A DNA stretch of 64,000 nt from positions 496,001 to 560,000 of the forward strand of contig CBDAQC010000002.1 in NCBI GenBank assembly GCA_965198915.1, in the 5' to 3' direction. Under the pieces are notes generated by a model, which worked only from the letters and a program-made list of their open reading frames with translations, made no database searches and was not told the DNA's origin. This document shows positions 40,898-50,169 of the stretch, piece after piece. This DNA comes from BOG-908 sp965198915 (GTDB lineage: Bacteria; Pseudomonadota; Alphaproteobacteria; Acetobacterales; Acetobacteraceae). Within the stretch, counting starts at the first letter, position 1. The number at the start of each line of letters is the position of its first letter. Position numbers and translations under genes: made by a program.

Positions 40898-41168
40898 ATG
40901 ACCGCCCGCAGCGCGGAGATCGTGGTGGCGGCGGCGGGCCGGCCGGAGAGGGTGCGTGGCGACTGGGTAGCAGCCGGTGCGGTGGTCATCGACGTCGGCA
41001 CCAGCCGCGCGGCTTATGGCAGGTGGTTGGGGCGTGGCCTGTGAGGAATGCCCGGCCGATGCCGGCGCGATCAGGCCGGTGCCGGCCGGCGTGGGGCCGA
41101 TGACGATCACCTGCCTGTTGGCTAACGCGAGGGCGGCGGCACGACGGAGACAGAACCCGCTTACCTGA
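40898..41168 (+). pseudogene. folD: folD remnant (5'-deleted and frameshifted)
   Basis: The first frame reads AEIVVAAAGRPERVRGDWVA, then AGAVVIDVGTSR, and stops at TGA near 41043. The next frame continues with CEECPADAGAIRPVPAGVGP, then MTITCLLANARAAARR, to a stop at 41168. Together these match the C-terminal NADP domain of FolD (methylene-THF dehydrogenase/cyclohydrolase), including the PVPGGVGPMT signature with one change. The N-terminal two thirds are missing. The bacterium presumably has another folD or an alternative C1-folate enzyme elsewhere. Confidence 0.85.
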
Positions 41169-41247
41169 TTTCGGCGCCTGCTCCAGTTCTCGTCTGGTGC
41201 GGGGAATACGCGCACCGCGGAACCGGACGAACCCTCTTGCATCCGCC

Positions 41248-41278
41248 ACGTGCAGAAAAGTCCTAACGTGCAGAAAAG
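41248..41278. repeat. Short direct repeat upstream of the M28 peptidase gene
   Basis: ACGTGCAGAAAAG occurs at 41248-41260 and 41266-41278 (18-bp period), 34 bp before the start codon. It could be a regulator-binding pair or a replication-slippage remnant. Confidence 0.45.
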
Positions 41279-41311
41279 CCGCCTCTCTTGCGCAACCGAA
41301 GGAGCCTACGA

Positions 41312-43555
41312 ATGCGCCGCCATCACCTGCTTCTGGCGACCTTGCCACTTCTGGCCCCTCTCGCCACGCAAGCCCAGCCGATCGACGAGCCGACGGTCGA
41401 GCGCAGCTTCGATGCGGCAATCTACCCGGACGAGATAAGCGGCTGGATGAAGCAGATGGCCAGCCAGCCGAACCAGGTCGGCTCGCCGCATGACCGCGCC
41501 AATGCGGAGTTCGAACTCGGCCTGTTCCGGCAGTGGGGCTGGGACGCCCATATCGAGACGTTCCAGGTGCTCTATCCCACGCCGGTGTCCGAGGTGCTTG
41601 AGATGACGGGAGCGAACCCGTTCCGCGCCACGCTGCAGGAGCCGGCTGTCGCAAGCGATGCCACCTCTGCGCGCACCGCGCAGGCGCTGCCGGCCTACGT
41701 CGCCTACCAGGGCGACGGCGACGTCACGGCGCCGCTGGTCTACGTGAATTATGGCATGCAGGATGACTACCTGGCCCTGCAGCGCATGGGCGTGGACGTG
41801 CGCGGCAAGATCGCCATCGCGCGCTACGGCCATGGCTGGCGCGGCCTGAAGCCGAAGCTGGCGCAGGACCACGGCGCCATCGGCTGCCTGATCTACTCCG
41901 ATCCGGCAGAGGACGGCTACGCCGCCGGCGGCGCCTATCCGGACGGCCCGATGCGGCCGGCCCAGGGCATCCAGCGCGGCTCGGTGGCAGACATGCCGCT
42001 CTATCCCGGCGATCCGCTGACACCCGGGGTTGGTGCCACAGAGGGCGCCCGCCGCATCGCGCGCGCGGACGCGCAGGTGATCCTGAAGATACCCACCTTG
42101 CCGATCTCCTGGGGCGACGCGCAGCATTTCCTGGCCACGCTGCAGGGGCCGGTGGCGCCGGAAGGCTGGCGCGGCGCGCTGCCCATCACCTATCGCGTGG
42201 GCCCGGGCACCACGCCGGTGCACCTGGCGGTGAAGTCCGACTGGAGCCAGAAGCCGGTCTATGACGTGATTGCGACGATACGCGGCACCGGCCAGCCGGA
42301 TGAGTGGGTGGTGCGCGGCAACCACCATGACGGCTGGGTATTCGGCGCCAGCGATCCGCTGAGCGGCCAATCCGCGCTGCTGGCGGAGGCGCAGGCGATC
42401 GGCACCATGGTACGGGCCGGCTTCAAGCCGCGCCGCACCATCATCTACGCAAGCTGGGACGGCGAGGAGCCCGGCCTGATCGGCTCCACGGAATGGGCGG
42501 AAACGCATGAGCAGGAACTGCGCCGGCATGCCGTCATCTACATAAACTCGGACGAGAATGGCCGCGGCCTGCTCGACGTCGGCGGCAGCCCGGACTTCCG
42601 CCATTTCGTCAGCGGCATCGCCGCGGACGTGACCGACCCTGAAACGAAGGTTTCGGTCGCCACCCGCCTGCGCGCCTATCTGCGCGTGCAGGCGAGCGAG
42701 CCCGGCGCGTCCGCGCGTGTGCAGGCGGAGGCGAGGATCGCCGCCGATCCCGCGCGTGACATCCCCGTGGCGGCACTCGGCTCGGGGTCGGATTTCTCCA
42801 GCTTCCTGCAGCATCTCGGCCTGCCGGCGTTGAACATCGGCTATGGCGGCGAGGGCGAGTCCGGCGGCGTGTATCACTCCGCCTACGACACATGGGAGCA
42901 CCACAGCCGGTTCGTCGATCCCGGTTTTGCGTATGACGCGCTGCTGGCAAAGACAGTGGGCCGTGCGGTGCTGCGGGCCGCCGACGCGCCGCTGCCGCTG
43001 CAGCAGGCTGGCGGGTTCGCCGAGGCGGTTTCGGGGTACCTGGCCGAGGTGAAGAAGCTCGCCGACACCGAGCGCCAGGCGGCAGACGCCCAGGCCGGGC
43101 TGCTGCGCGACCATGCCTACCAGCTCGCTGCCGACCCCACCCGGCCGAGCGAGCCGCCGGCCGCCTTGGGGCCTGTGCCGTTCCTGGAGTTCGCGGCGCT
43201 GGAGAATGCCTCCGCCCGCCTGACGCGCAGCGCGCACGGCTATGACGCGTCGCTGGCCCATGCCGGCGCCACGCTTCCCCCGGACCGCCTGGCCCGGCTG
43301 GACGCGCTGATGCTGACCATCGACCAGACATTGACGCCTGATATCGGCCTGCCTGGCCGCCCCTGGTACAGGAACCTGATCTTCGCGCCCGGCCGCTTCA
43401 CCGGCTACCAGGCGAAAACCCTGCCGGCCGTGCGCGAGGCGATCGAAGAGCGTCGCTGGGCGGATGCGGACCGGTATGTCGGCGCTACCGCGGCTGCGCT
43501 GAATGCATATAGCGACAGGCTGGATGCGGCCAGGGCAGTGCTGGAGGAGAAATGA
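41312..43555 (+). CDS. Secreted M28 family zinc peptidase (glutamate carboxypeptidase II / NAALADase-like)
   Basis: The product is 747 aa. A signal peptide (about 1-22, ATQAQP) is followed by a protease-associated (PA) domain with VDVRGKIAIARYG. The M28B peptidase domain has zinc ligands in GNHHDGWVFGASDPLSG, the catalytic Glu in WDGEEPGLIGS, an Asp in INSDENGRG, and the last His in YHSAYDTWEHH. A C-terminal transferrin-receptor-like dimerisation domain closes it. The family trims acidic residues from the C-termini of peptides or folates. The ATG at 41312 has GAAGGAG eight bases upstream. Confidence 0.93.
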   Translation: MRRHHLLLATLPLLAPLATQAQPIDEPTVERSFDAAIYPDEISGWMKQMASQPNQVGSPHDRANAEFELGLFRQWGWDAHIETFQVLYPTPVSEVLEMTGANPFRATLQEPAVASDATSARTAQALPAYVAYQGDGDVTAPLVYVNYGMQDDYLALQRMGVDVRGKIAIARYGHGWRGLKPKLAQDHGAIGCLIYSDPAEDGYAAGGAYPDGPMRPAQGIQRGSVADMPLYPGDPLTPGVGATEGARRIARADAQVILKIPTLPISWGDAQHFLATLQGPVAPEGWRGALPITYRVGPGTTPVHLAVKSDWSQKPVYDVIATIRGTGQPDEWVVRGNHHDGWVFGASDPLSGQSALLAEAQAIGTMVRAGFKPRRTIIYASWDGEEPGLIGSTEWAETHEQELRRHAVIYINSDENGRGLLDVGGSPDFRHFVSGIAADVTDPETKVSVATRLRAYLRVQASEPGASARVQAEARIAADPARDIPVAALGSGSDFSSFLQHLGLPALNIGYGGEGESGGVYHSAYDTWEHHSRFVDPGFAYDALLAKTVGRAVLRAADAPLPLQQAGGFAEAVSGYLAEVKKLADTERQAADAQAGLLRDHAYQLAADPTRPSEPPAALGPVPFLEFAALENASARLTRSAHGYDASLAHAGATLPPDRLARLDALMLTIDQTLTPDIGLPGRPWYRNLIFAPGRFTGYQAKTLPAVREAIEERRWADADRYVGATAAALNAYSDRLDAARAVLEEK

Positions 43556-43722
43556 CGACCGGCAAGAACACGCCACGGGCAGTGCCCCTGGCTGAGCGCG
43601 TCTGTCTGGAAACTCGCTTTGACGGCCATCCGGCAGAGAGTAGCTGTGCTCCGGTGCTAGAACACACCACCAGCTGACTTGCCGGCCGATTTTCCAACCC
43701 GACACGCAAAACCAGCGGCACG

Positions 43723-43790
43723 CACCCCTACGAAATGGGGTCTGGGGCCAAGGCCCCAGCGGGGTTTGGGGCAGAGCCCCAACCTTGCGC
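43723..43790. repeat. Family B repeat, copy B2 (partial)
   Basis: CGCACCCCTACGAAATGGGG, then TCTGGGGCCAAGGCCCCAG and GGGGTTTGGGGCAGAGCCCC. It corresponds to the right half of B1 and to part of B3. It lies in the 345-bp gap upstream of the GGDEF-EAL gene. I see no gene in that gap. Confidence 0.75.
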
Positions 43791-43900
43791 GGCGATCAAA
43801 TTCGCCCCTCTGTGTATGGACCAATCACCGCGAGCGGCCTGCTCGCTACTATAACGTTTTGGCAACCCTCCCTGACTACTCTCAGCCTCGTGAGGGGCAC

Positions 43901-45622
43901 ATGCGACATACTTTTTTGACTCAGAATGCGCACGCAGGCTGCGCCGGGCTGAGCGCGCTGCTCGCCACCGCGCTGGACAGTGCGCCTTTCGGGCTGACCG
44001 TACTGGATGCAACGCGCAAAGTCAGACTCATAACCGACAATGCCGCTTCGCTGCTCGGCTGCTCAGTCGAGACTGGTGTGTGCGGCCTTTCCGTGACGGA
44101 TTTTCTGGCTGGCTGCCGTACGCTGACGCCGGAGGGCCTGCTGGCGTTCAGCGCCGTCCTGTGTGGAGACGCCGATCCCGCCTCGAACAGGCTTCTTGCC
44201 GCCACGGGACCCTTGGGCAAACGCACGCTCTCGGTGGAGATCCGCCAAGCTGGCGCAGTCGGCTGGGTGTTGAGCCTCGAGGACGTGACAAGCAAGCAGC
44301 AGACGCAGGACTGGTTGTTGGAACACGCCTCTTCCGATCCGGTTACCGGCCTGTGGAACCGCCAGCACTTCCTGCTGATGCTGCAAGACCAGCTCGGTAC
44401 CAGCACGGGGGAGGACGGAACGGATGCCGTCTTACTGTTGGCGCTGCAGAAGCTGAAACACATCAACGACACGTTCGGGCCGGCGTCCGGGGACACGCTG
44501 CTGCGCCTGATTGCCGACCGGCTGTTCACGCTGACCGATCGCGAGGACATGCTTGCCAGGCTTTCCGGCGACGAGTTCGCGCTCGCCGTGCACAGGAGAG
44601 GCGGGCGCGCGCAACTCGCAATCTTCGCCAGCCAGCTTGCCGCCTCGTTGGCCAAGCCGTTCCTGGTTGACGGCCAGTCCGTGACGCTGAACGCCCATAT
44701 CGGCATCGCCTGCGCGCCTTGGGACGGCGAGACCGCAGACGCATTGGTGGCCAATGCCAGCCTGGCACTGCAGGAGACCACCACCCGCGGCGCGGCAGCC
44801 ATCCGCTTCTTCGAGCCTGCGTTGACCGAGCGCGCGCGCGAGCGCCGCGCCCTGGAAGCCGACCTCCGGCTGGCTTTGGACAAGGGCGAGTTCGAATTGC
44901 AATACCAGCCGCAGGTGGACGTCCATCGCGGTTGCGTCACCGGGCTGGAAGCGCTCATCCGCTGGCGCAGCCCGCAGCGTGGCCTGGTGCCACCCGACGG
45001 TTTCGTCTCCCTGGCTGAGCAGATCGGGCTGATCGACGATATCGGCACCTGGGTGCTGCGCGAAGCCTGCCGCCAGGCGATAAGCTGGCCGGAGGAGGTG
45101 ACCGTGGCGGTCAACGCATCGCCGCTGCAGTTCGAAACCGGCCACTTCGCCCGCTGCGTGGCAGAGGCGCTCGCCGATACCGGGCTGGACGCCGCGCGGC
45201 TGGAAATCGAAATCACGGAAAGCCTGCTGCTGCGGGACACCGGCGTGGTCATGGGCACATTGGCCGCGTTGCACGCGATGGGCGTGCGGCTCGTGCTGGA
45301 CGATTTCGGCACCGGCTATGCTTCGCTCAGCCAGCTCAGCCGCTTTCGCTTCGACAAGATCAAGATAGACCGTTCCTTCATCAGCCCGATCGACAGCTCG
45401 CTGGAGAACAGCGCCATCGTCCGCTCCATCGCGGCACTCGGCGTCAGCCTCGGCATTCCCACCACCGCGGAAGGTGTGGAGACCGCGCGTCAGCTCGAAC
45501 AGATCAAGGCGGATGGCTGCACCTGCGTCCAAGGCTATTTTTTCAGCCGCCCGGTCCCCTCCGCCGATGTGCAGAACCTGCTGGTCAGGCTGCACCATTC
45601 CCCTGTCTTCGCGGCTGCCTAA
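43901..45622 (+). CDS. GGDEF-EAL cyclic-di-GMP protein
   Basis: The product is 573 aa. A PAS-like N-terminal segment (about 20-130) precedes the GGDEF domain, whose A-site reads LSGDEF. SGDEF variants can be active, but this is not certain. The EAL domain keeps the metal and catalytic motifs: EALIRW, NASPLQF, EITESLL, DDFGTGYASLSQL, KIDRSFI and AEGVET. It should therefore be able to hydrolyse cyclic di-GMP. No membrane segment is seen. The ATG at 43901 follows GAGGGG. It ends 56 bp before the IS element. Confidence 0.92.
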   Translation: MRHTFLTQNAHAGCAGLSALLATALDSAPFGLTVLDATRKVRLITDNAASLLGCSVETGVCGLSVTDFLAGCRTLTPEGLLAFSAVLCGDADPASNRLLAATGPLGKRTLSVEIRQAGAVGWVLSLEDVTSKQQTQDWLLEHASSDPVTGLWNRQHFLLMLQDQLGTSTGEDGTDAVLLLALQKLKHINDTFGPASGDTLLRLIADRLFTLTDREDMLARLSGDEFALAVHRRGGRAQLAIFASQLAASLAKPFLVDGQSVTLNAHIGIACAPWDGETADALVANASLALQETTTRGAAAIRFFEPALTERARERRALEADLRLALDKGEFELQYQPQVDVHRGCVTGLEALIRWRSPQRGLVPPDGFVSLAEQIGLIDDIGTWVLREACRQAISWPEEVTVAVNASPLQFETGHFARCVAEALADTGLDAARLEIEITESLLLRDTGVVMGTLAALHAMGVRLVLDDFGTGYASLSQLSRFRFDKIKIDRSFISPIDSSLENSAIVRSIAALGVSLGIPTTAEGVETARQLEQIKADGCTCVQGYFFSRPVPSADVQNLLVRLHHSPVFAAA

Positions 45623-45678
45623 TACGCAAGGGAGAGCCCTGTCTGAAACCTTGCGGGACCGGTCCGCGAGACCCTAGA

Positions 45679-46722
45679 TGTTTGGTCCCAGGGTTTGATG
45701 GTGCATTATGTTCCGCGGCATGGAAGGACGCACTATGGGCCAGTTTCTCCACGGCAGCGCCACAACGACAGAGGCAGTCCGTCGAGCGATACAGCATAGT
45801 CAAGAAAGCCTGAGGCGCCTGGCCAAGCGCTACGGCGTCAACCCAAAGACCATCGCCAAGTGGAAGCAGCGCAGCTCCGCGGCAGATCGGCCAACAGGGC
45901 CAAAGCAGCCTCATTCGACAAGCCTGTCAGCCGAGGACGAGGCCGTCATCATCGCATTCCGGCGACACACGCTGCTCCCGTTAGACGACTGCTTGTATGC
46001 CCTTCAGCCCAGCCTGCCGCACCTCACTCGCTCCTCGCTGCATCGATGCCTCCAGCGACACGGCATCTCCCGGCTGCCCGACCCAGATGGCGCCTAGACC
46101 GCGAAGAAGCGGTTCAAGTCCTACCCGATCGGCTACTTTCATATCGACATCGCCGAAGTCCACACCGAGCAGGGCAAGCTCTACTTGCTTGTCGGCATCG
46201 ACCGAACATCCAAATTCGCCTTCGTCGAACTGCATGAGCGGGTCAGCCGACGCACCGCCGCCGATTTCCTCCACGCCCTCATCAAAGCCGTGCCGTATCG
46301 TGTGCACACCGTGCTGACTGATAACGGCACACACTTCACCACGCCCGGAAACATCTGCTCAGCGGCCGCAGACATCAGGCTCGCCATTCAGAATGGCGAG
46401 TTGTTCCGAGCGCACGCTTTTGAATACGCCTGCGCCAAGGCCGATATCGACCATAGACTCACCAAGCCAAGGCATCCCTGGACCAACGGTCAAGTCGAAC
46501 GAATGAACCGGACGATCAAGGACGCCACCGTCAAGCGATATCACTACGACACCCACGATCGCTTGCGCGAGCATCTCAGCCAGTTCGTCGCCGCTTACAA
46601 CTATGCGCGTCGACTCAAAACGCTGAAGGGCCTCACGCCCTACGAATTCATCTGCAAAACCTGGCAAACCGAGCCAAAACGATTCACACTCGACCCGCTC
46701 CACCAAATGCCGGGACTAAACA
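45679..46722 (+). mobile_element. IS481-family insertion sequence
   Basis: The ends are imperfect inverted repeats (TGTTTGGTCCCAGGGTTTGA at the left; TGTTTAGTCCCGGCATTTGG read inward at the right). Both ends are flanked by CTAG (45674-45677 and 46724-46727), the target preferred by IS481-type elements. The length is 1044 bp. It carries one transposase frame, interrupted by an in-frame amber codon. Confidence 0.88.
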
Positions 46723-46727
46723 TCTAG
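45708..46727 (+). pseudogene. IS481-type transposase with an in-frame amber stop
   Basis: An N-terminal helix-turn-helix (LRRLAKRYGVNPKTIAKWKQ) is followed by a DDE integrase core with FHIDIAEV, LTDNGTHF and GQVERMNRTIKDA, so all three acidic residues are intact. A TAG at 46095-46097 splits the frame after DPDGA. The protein continues in the same frame with TAKKRFKSYPIGYFHIDIAE, so this is a nonsense mutation and not a frameshift. The real stop (46725-46727) is supplied by the CTAG target duplication outside the element. It is inactive unless the amber codon is suppressed. Confidence 0.85.
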
Positions 46728-46839
46728 ACCGCAATTTATCTTCATTTGATCGATGAAGGCTGTCCTTTCTTGCTGCGCCAGCAAGCAGGTTTACAATAGG
46801 GTTCCGCTTGCCCGATCCGAGCCGCCGGAGGACAGACGT

Positions 46840-47922
46840 TTGGAAGCCGCCAACTCGACGCGAAAACAACGGCGCTGTTTCGCACCGGCAAGATGGCTGC
46901 TGTTTTTAGCCGGGCTGGTCACGGCAAGCCTGCCGGCGCATGCGGTCGAGTGGAACGCTACGTGGCCGGACGGGGCGGAAATCCATGATGTGACACCTGT
47001 AGAAATCACGCTTGCGAGCAGCGACCCCTTCACGCCCGCCGATATCGGCAGGGCCCGGCACCGGCCGGTGCGCGCTTTGCTGTATCTGCCGCCTGGCGCC
47101 TCGGCCGCGCACAAGGTGCCGGCCGTCATCTTGCTGCATGGGTCCGTCGGCAACTACCAGGAGCGCGGCTACCGCTACGGCCTGCCGCTGTCCGAACTCG
47201 GCATTGCCGTGCTGGTGATCGAGACCTACGCGTCGCGCACGGATCTGGCCACGAGCTTCATCGGCCGCGCGCTCAACATAACGGAGACGATGTTCGACGC
47301 CGACGCGTATGCTGGCCTGGCCGTACTTGCCGCGCGGACTGACATCGAAACGAACCATGTCGCGCTCATTGGCTTTTCGTATGGCGGCATGGCGGCCACC
47401 TACGCCCTATATGACGCTGTAGCCAGCCGCCTGGCGCCGCAGGGCCCGCGTTTCGCGGCCCACATCGCCTATTACGCGCCGTGCATCGCCCGCTTCGCGG
47501 ACAGCCGAACCACAGGCGCGCCGTTGCTGATGCTGTATGGCGGGCGCGACCAGTTGATCCACCCCGACCGTTGCGCGCAGATCGCCAGCGATCTCCGCGG
47601 CGGCGGAAGTGCCGTCACGATCATCGACTATCCGGAGGCTGTTCACCAATGGGACGGCGAGATGGCGCCGCGCCTGATCGGCCGCCACCTGGCAGATTGC
47701 TCGTTCGTGGTGGACCGCTTCGGTATCGTGCATGACGCCGCGACCGGCGTCGCGATGGGCTCGCCGTTCACTCGCGGCGCCGTTCTGGCGCTGTGCACCG
47801 GCAGCCGGCCCTGGCCGATCGGCCGTGACGAGGCAGTCACCGCACGGTCGGATCGCGACCTGCTGGCATTCCTGCACACCGTCTTCGGACCGCCGGAGCT
47901 GGCACCTTCAGGTCCGGGGTGA
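46840..47922 (+). CDS. Exported dienelactone-hydrolase-family protein
   Basis: The product is 360 aa. A long signal peptide (about 1-35, TASLPAHA-V) is followed by an alpha/beta hydrolase fold. The oxyanion region is ILLHGSVGNYQERG, the nucleophile is in GFSYGGMAA, the Asp is in YGGRDQLIHP, and the His is in EAVHQWDG. The substrate is unknown. The TTG start at 46840 follows GGAGGA by seven bases; the frame is open upstream to the IS end, but that stretch has no signal-peptide features. It is oriented away from the IS element. Confidence 0.82.
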   Translation: MEAANSTRKQRRCFAPARWLLFLAGLVTASLPAHAVEWNATWPDGAEIHDVTPVEITLASSDPFTPADIGRARHRPVRALLYLPPGASAAHKVPAVILLHGSVGNYQERGYRYGLPLSELGIAVLVIETYASRTDLATSFIGRALNITETMFDADAYAGLAVLAARTDIETNHVALIGFSYGGMAATYALYDAVASRLAPQGPRFAAHIAYYAPCIARFADSRTTGAPLLMLYGGRDQLIHPDRCAQIASDLRGGGSAVTIIDYPEAVHQWDGEMAPRLIGRHLADCSFVVDRFGIVHDAATGVAMGSPFTRGAVLALCTGSRPWPIGRDEAVTARSDRDLLAFLHTVFGPPELAPSGPG

Positions 47923-48038
47923 CGCAAACTGGCGGTATGACTGGCGGGACCGCTCAGTGCCCTTGTGAAAACGCGCCTCGGTGAATCAGCCAGCGGCAAT
48001 CGCAAAGCGAGGCGACTAGGGCGAGTTACCGAACACAC

Positions 48039-49430
48039 TCAGAAATCGACCGTCACCTGCAAGCCAAGCACGGTGGCGTTCGCCGTCCGGGCGGTGGCGT
48101 TTGGCCGGACGACGTATTGCAGGTCCGGCATGAAATGCAGGCCGGAGCGGGGGACGTATTCGTAGCGGGCCTCGTAGATCGTCTCGTGCGTCTGTATCCC
48201 GGCAGGCGGAAGCGTCAGCGCGCTGAGGCCGGTGGACAAAGGCTGTCCCAGCGCCGCCTCGCGTTCCTGCGTAGCGGACAGGTACGGGCTGGTCTCCAGC
48301 CATGTCGCCTCGAAGCCGATATTGTCGTCCGGGCGGCCGGGGATCACGCCGCTGGCGAAGATGCCGCCATAGGCCTGCTGGTCCAGCACCGAGGTGTGGC
48401 GATCCTCATGCGTGTAGCCGGCGAGCAGGATCACGCCGTCGGTGCCGGTCTTGCCGGTGCGCAGGATCATCTGGTCCAGCGCCACGTAGTAGCTGGCCTG
48501 GCCCTGGTCGCCGCGGCCGGTCTGGCCGGCCCGGGTGATAGGCCCGCCCGATTCGGCCACCTGCAGATCCGGCAGCCGGGACGTGTTCCAGGTGAAGCCG
48601 AACTTGTAGTGGCCCACCAGCCGGTCTGGCCCGAACTGAGGCACCAGCCCGAACTCGACGGGCACGTAGCCGCCGGACGTGTCGCCGGTGGACCAGTCCC
48701 AGCCGGAGCGGCCGCCATACTGGCCGCGGACCTGGTAGAGCCCTGCCTGCAGATAGGCGATGGAGGCTGGATGCACGCGTAGGCGGCCGCCCCAGGTCGC
48801 CGCCGGGAAAATGGTAAAGCCGCTTTCCAGCGACAGCGAGCGCGGCGACGGGCAGATCGACAGCGTCATGAACTCGCAATACAGCGGCGAGGCGTTGAAA
48901 TCCTGCCCGACATCGAGCCGGCCGCCTTCCAAATCCACCACGCCGCCCCACAGGCTCTGCTCGGCGTAGAGATAGGCCAGGTGGGCGAGCACGTCGCCGC
49001 CGGAGCCGTAGATCTGCTGCACCTGGGTGATCTGCTCGTCGAGATAGTCCGCACTGGCACTTCTGCCGGCACGCTGGACGATGGCGATGTGGGTGGACAG
49101 CCCTTGGATCGTGGCGAGCTTGCCCCAGTCCAGATCGGCCTGCAGGGCCACCTGCTGCGCGTAGTCGGCGCCGGTGCGCCTGCCGCCGGAGGCGACCCCG
49201 GCGGTCTCCGACAGATAGTCCAGCGTCATGTCCAGCCCGCGGTCCAGCAGCAGCGGCTGCAGCCCATCCCAATCGCCGAACAGGTGATATTCTGGCAGCT
49301 TGTCGCCGGTCTCGATCTGCTGCTGGGACTGGCTGGGCTTCGGAGTGGTGTCCGCACTCTGCGCCTGCGCCACCTCGGGGGTTGCGGCCAATACGGCAAT
49401 GGCAAATACGGCGGCATGGGCGGCACGCAT
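48039..49430 (-). CDS. oprB: Carbohydrate-selective porin OprB
   Basis: The product is 463 aa. A signal peptide (about 1-23, PEVAQA-Q) is followed by a 16-stranded beta-barrel porin domain. FGDWDGLQPLLLDRGLDMTL at the start and LGLQVTVDF with terminal Phe at the end are typical of OprB and of outer-membrane porins generally. It lets sugars such as glucose cross the outer membrane. A TTG six codons earlier is an alternative start. It is convergent with the hydrolase gene. Confidence 0.92.
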   Translation of the reverse strand: MRAAHAAVFAIAVLAATPEVAQAQSADTTPKPSQSQQQIETGDKLPEYHLFGDWDGLQPLLLDRGLDMTLDYLSETAGVASGGRRTGADYAQQVALQADLDWGKLATIQGLSTHIAIVQRAGRSASADYLDEQITQVQQIYGSGGDVLAHLAYLYAEQSLWGGVVDLEGGRLDVGQDFNASPLYCEFMTLSICPSPRSLSLESGFTIFPAATWGGRLRVHPASIAYLQAGLYQVRGQYGGRSGWDWSTGDTSGGYVPVEFGLVPQFGPDRLVGHYKFGFTWNTSRLPDLQVAESGGPITRAGQTGRGDQGQASYYVALDQMILRTGKTGTDGVILLAGYTHEDRHTSVLDQQAYGGIFASGVIPGRPDDNIGFEATWLETSPYLSATQEREAALGQPLSTGLSALTLPPAGIQTHETIYEARYEYVPRSGLHFMPDLQYVVRPNATARTANATVLGLQVTVDF

Positions 49431-49631
49431 GTTCGGGGTCTCAGCCAATCGGATGCCGGCCGAGAGTGGCCGGGCCTGCCGGGCCGGGCACTACACGATG
49501 GTGTGCACCCGACAGGATCGCCATCCGGATTACGGCGACGATGATTCGGTGCTGCCAGGCGCGTCACGCCCTGGCGCCAGGGTATCCGGCGGCCCTGCAC
49601 CGTACGTGCGCGCCGGCGGCGCCGACGAGGG

Positions 49632-49970
49632 TTAGCGCTGCGCCAGCACTGGTCCAGCGGGCGGCATCTCCGTCTCAGGAGAGGAATGGCTCGCCTGTCC
49701 GGCCAGCGGATCCGCCGCGGGCAGGCGCGAGGTGACAAAGGCACGCTTGGCGGCCTGCTGGGCGTCGTGCAACGTGGGCGCGACGATACCATCCGCTTCC
49801 TGCGCGCGCGGGTGAGTGGCCACGAAACGCCAACCATTGTCAGGCAGCATCACGGCGGCGCCGATGAATACGCCGTCTATCTCCACGACACGCGAGCCCT
49901 GCATGGGCGTGAGGCCAGTCTGGCCCTCCGCCTCGCCAGGAAGAAATATAACATCCTTGATAAAAGGCAC
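49632..49970 (-). CDS. Hypothetical protein
   Basis: The product is 112 aa. The GTG start at 49970 has AAGGGG seven bases upstream. The centre (VVEIDGVFIGAAVMLPDNGW, then RFVATHPRAQEADG) looks like a short beta-rich domain followed by a helix (LHDAQQAAKRAF). A Pro/Ser-rich tail ends it. There is no signal peptide or metal motif, and I do not recognise a family. Confidence 0.6.
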   Translation of the reverse strand: MPFIKDVIFLPGEAEGQTGLTPMQGSRVVEIDGVFIGAAVMLPDNGWRFVATHPRAQEADGIVAPTLHDAQQAAKRAFVTSRLPAADPLAGQASHSSPETEMPPAGPVLAQR

Positions 49971-50169
49971 GTTCCGACCCCTTGCGGAGTTTGTACTCCG
50001 TCTTGTTAGTGCATCCACGCAAAGCACGACCATGAAGTTAACACCAGTCCCGGTCGCGCAGAGTTCAAGAAAACCGCGAAACCCTGGACCGGCGACAGCG
50101 AAATCCTAACGCACTCACTACGACGCCGCAACGGACCCGCCAGTGCGGGTTACCTGCCGCAAGGCGGAC

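Noticed and set aside
41306..43705. A very long open frame antisense to the M28 peptidase gene
   Set aside because: It is a shadow of codon bias in high-G+C DNA. The sense frame has a signal peptide and all zinc ligands; the antisense product has no recognisable domain.
43556..43722. A gene upstream of the GGDEF-EAL protein
   Set aside because: No frame has a plausible start; the rest of the gap is occupied by repeat B2.
46098..46727. Treating the second half of the IS transposase as a separate gene
   Set aside because: It continues in the same frame as the first half across a TAG and completes one IS481-type transposase.
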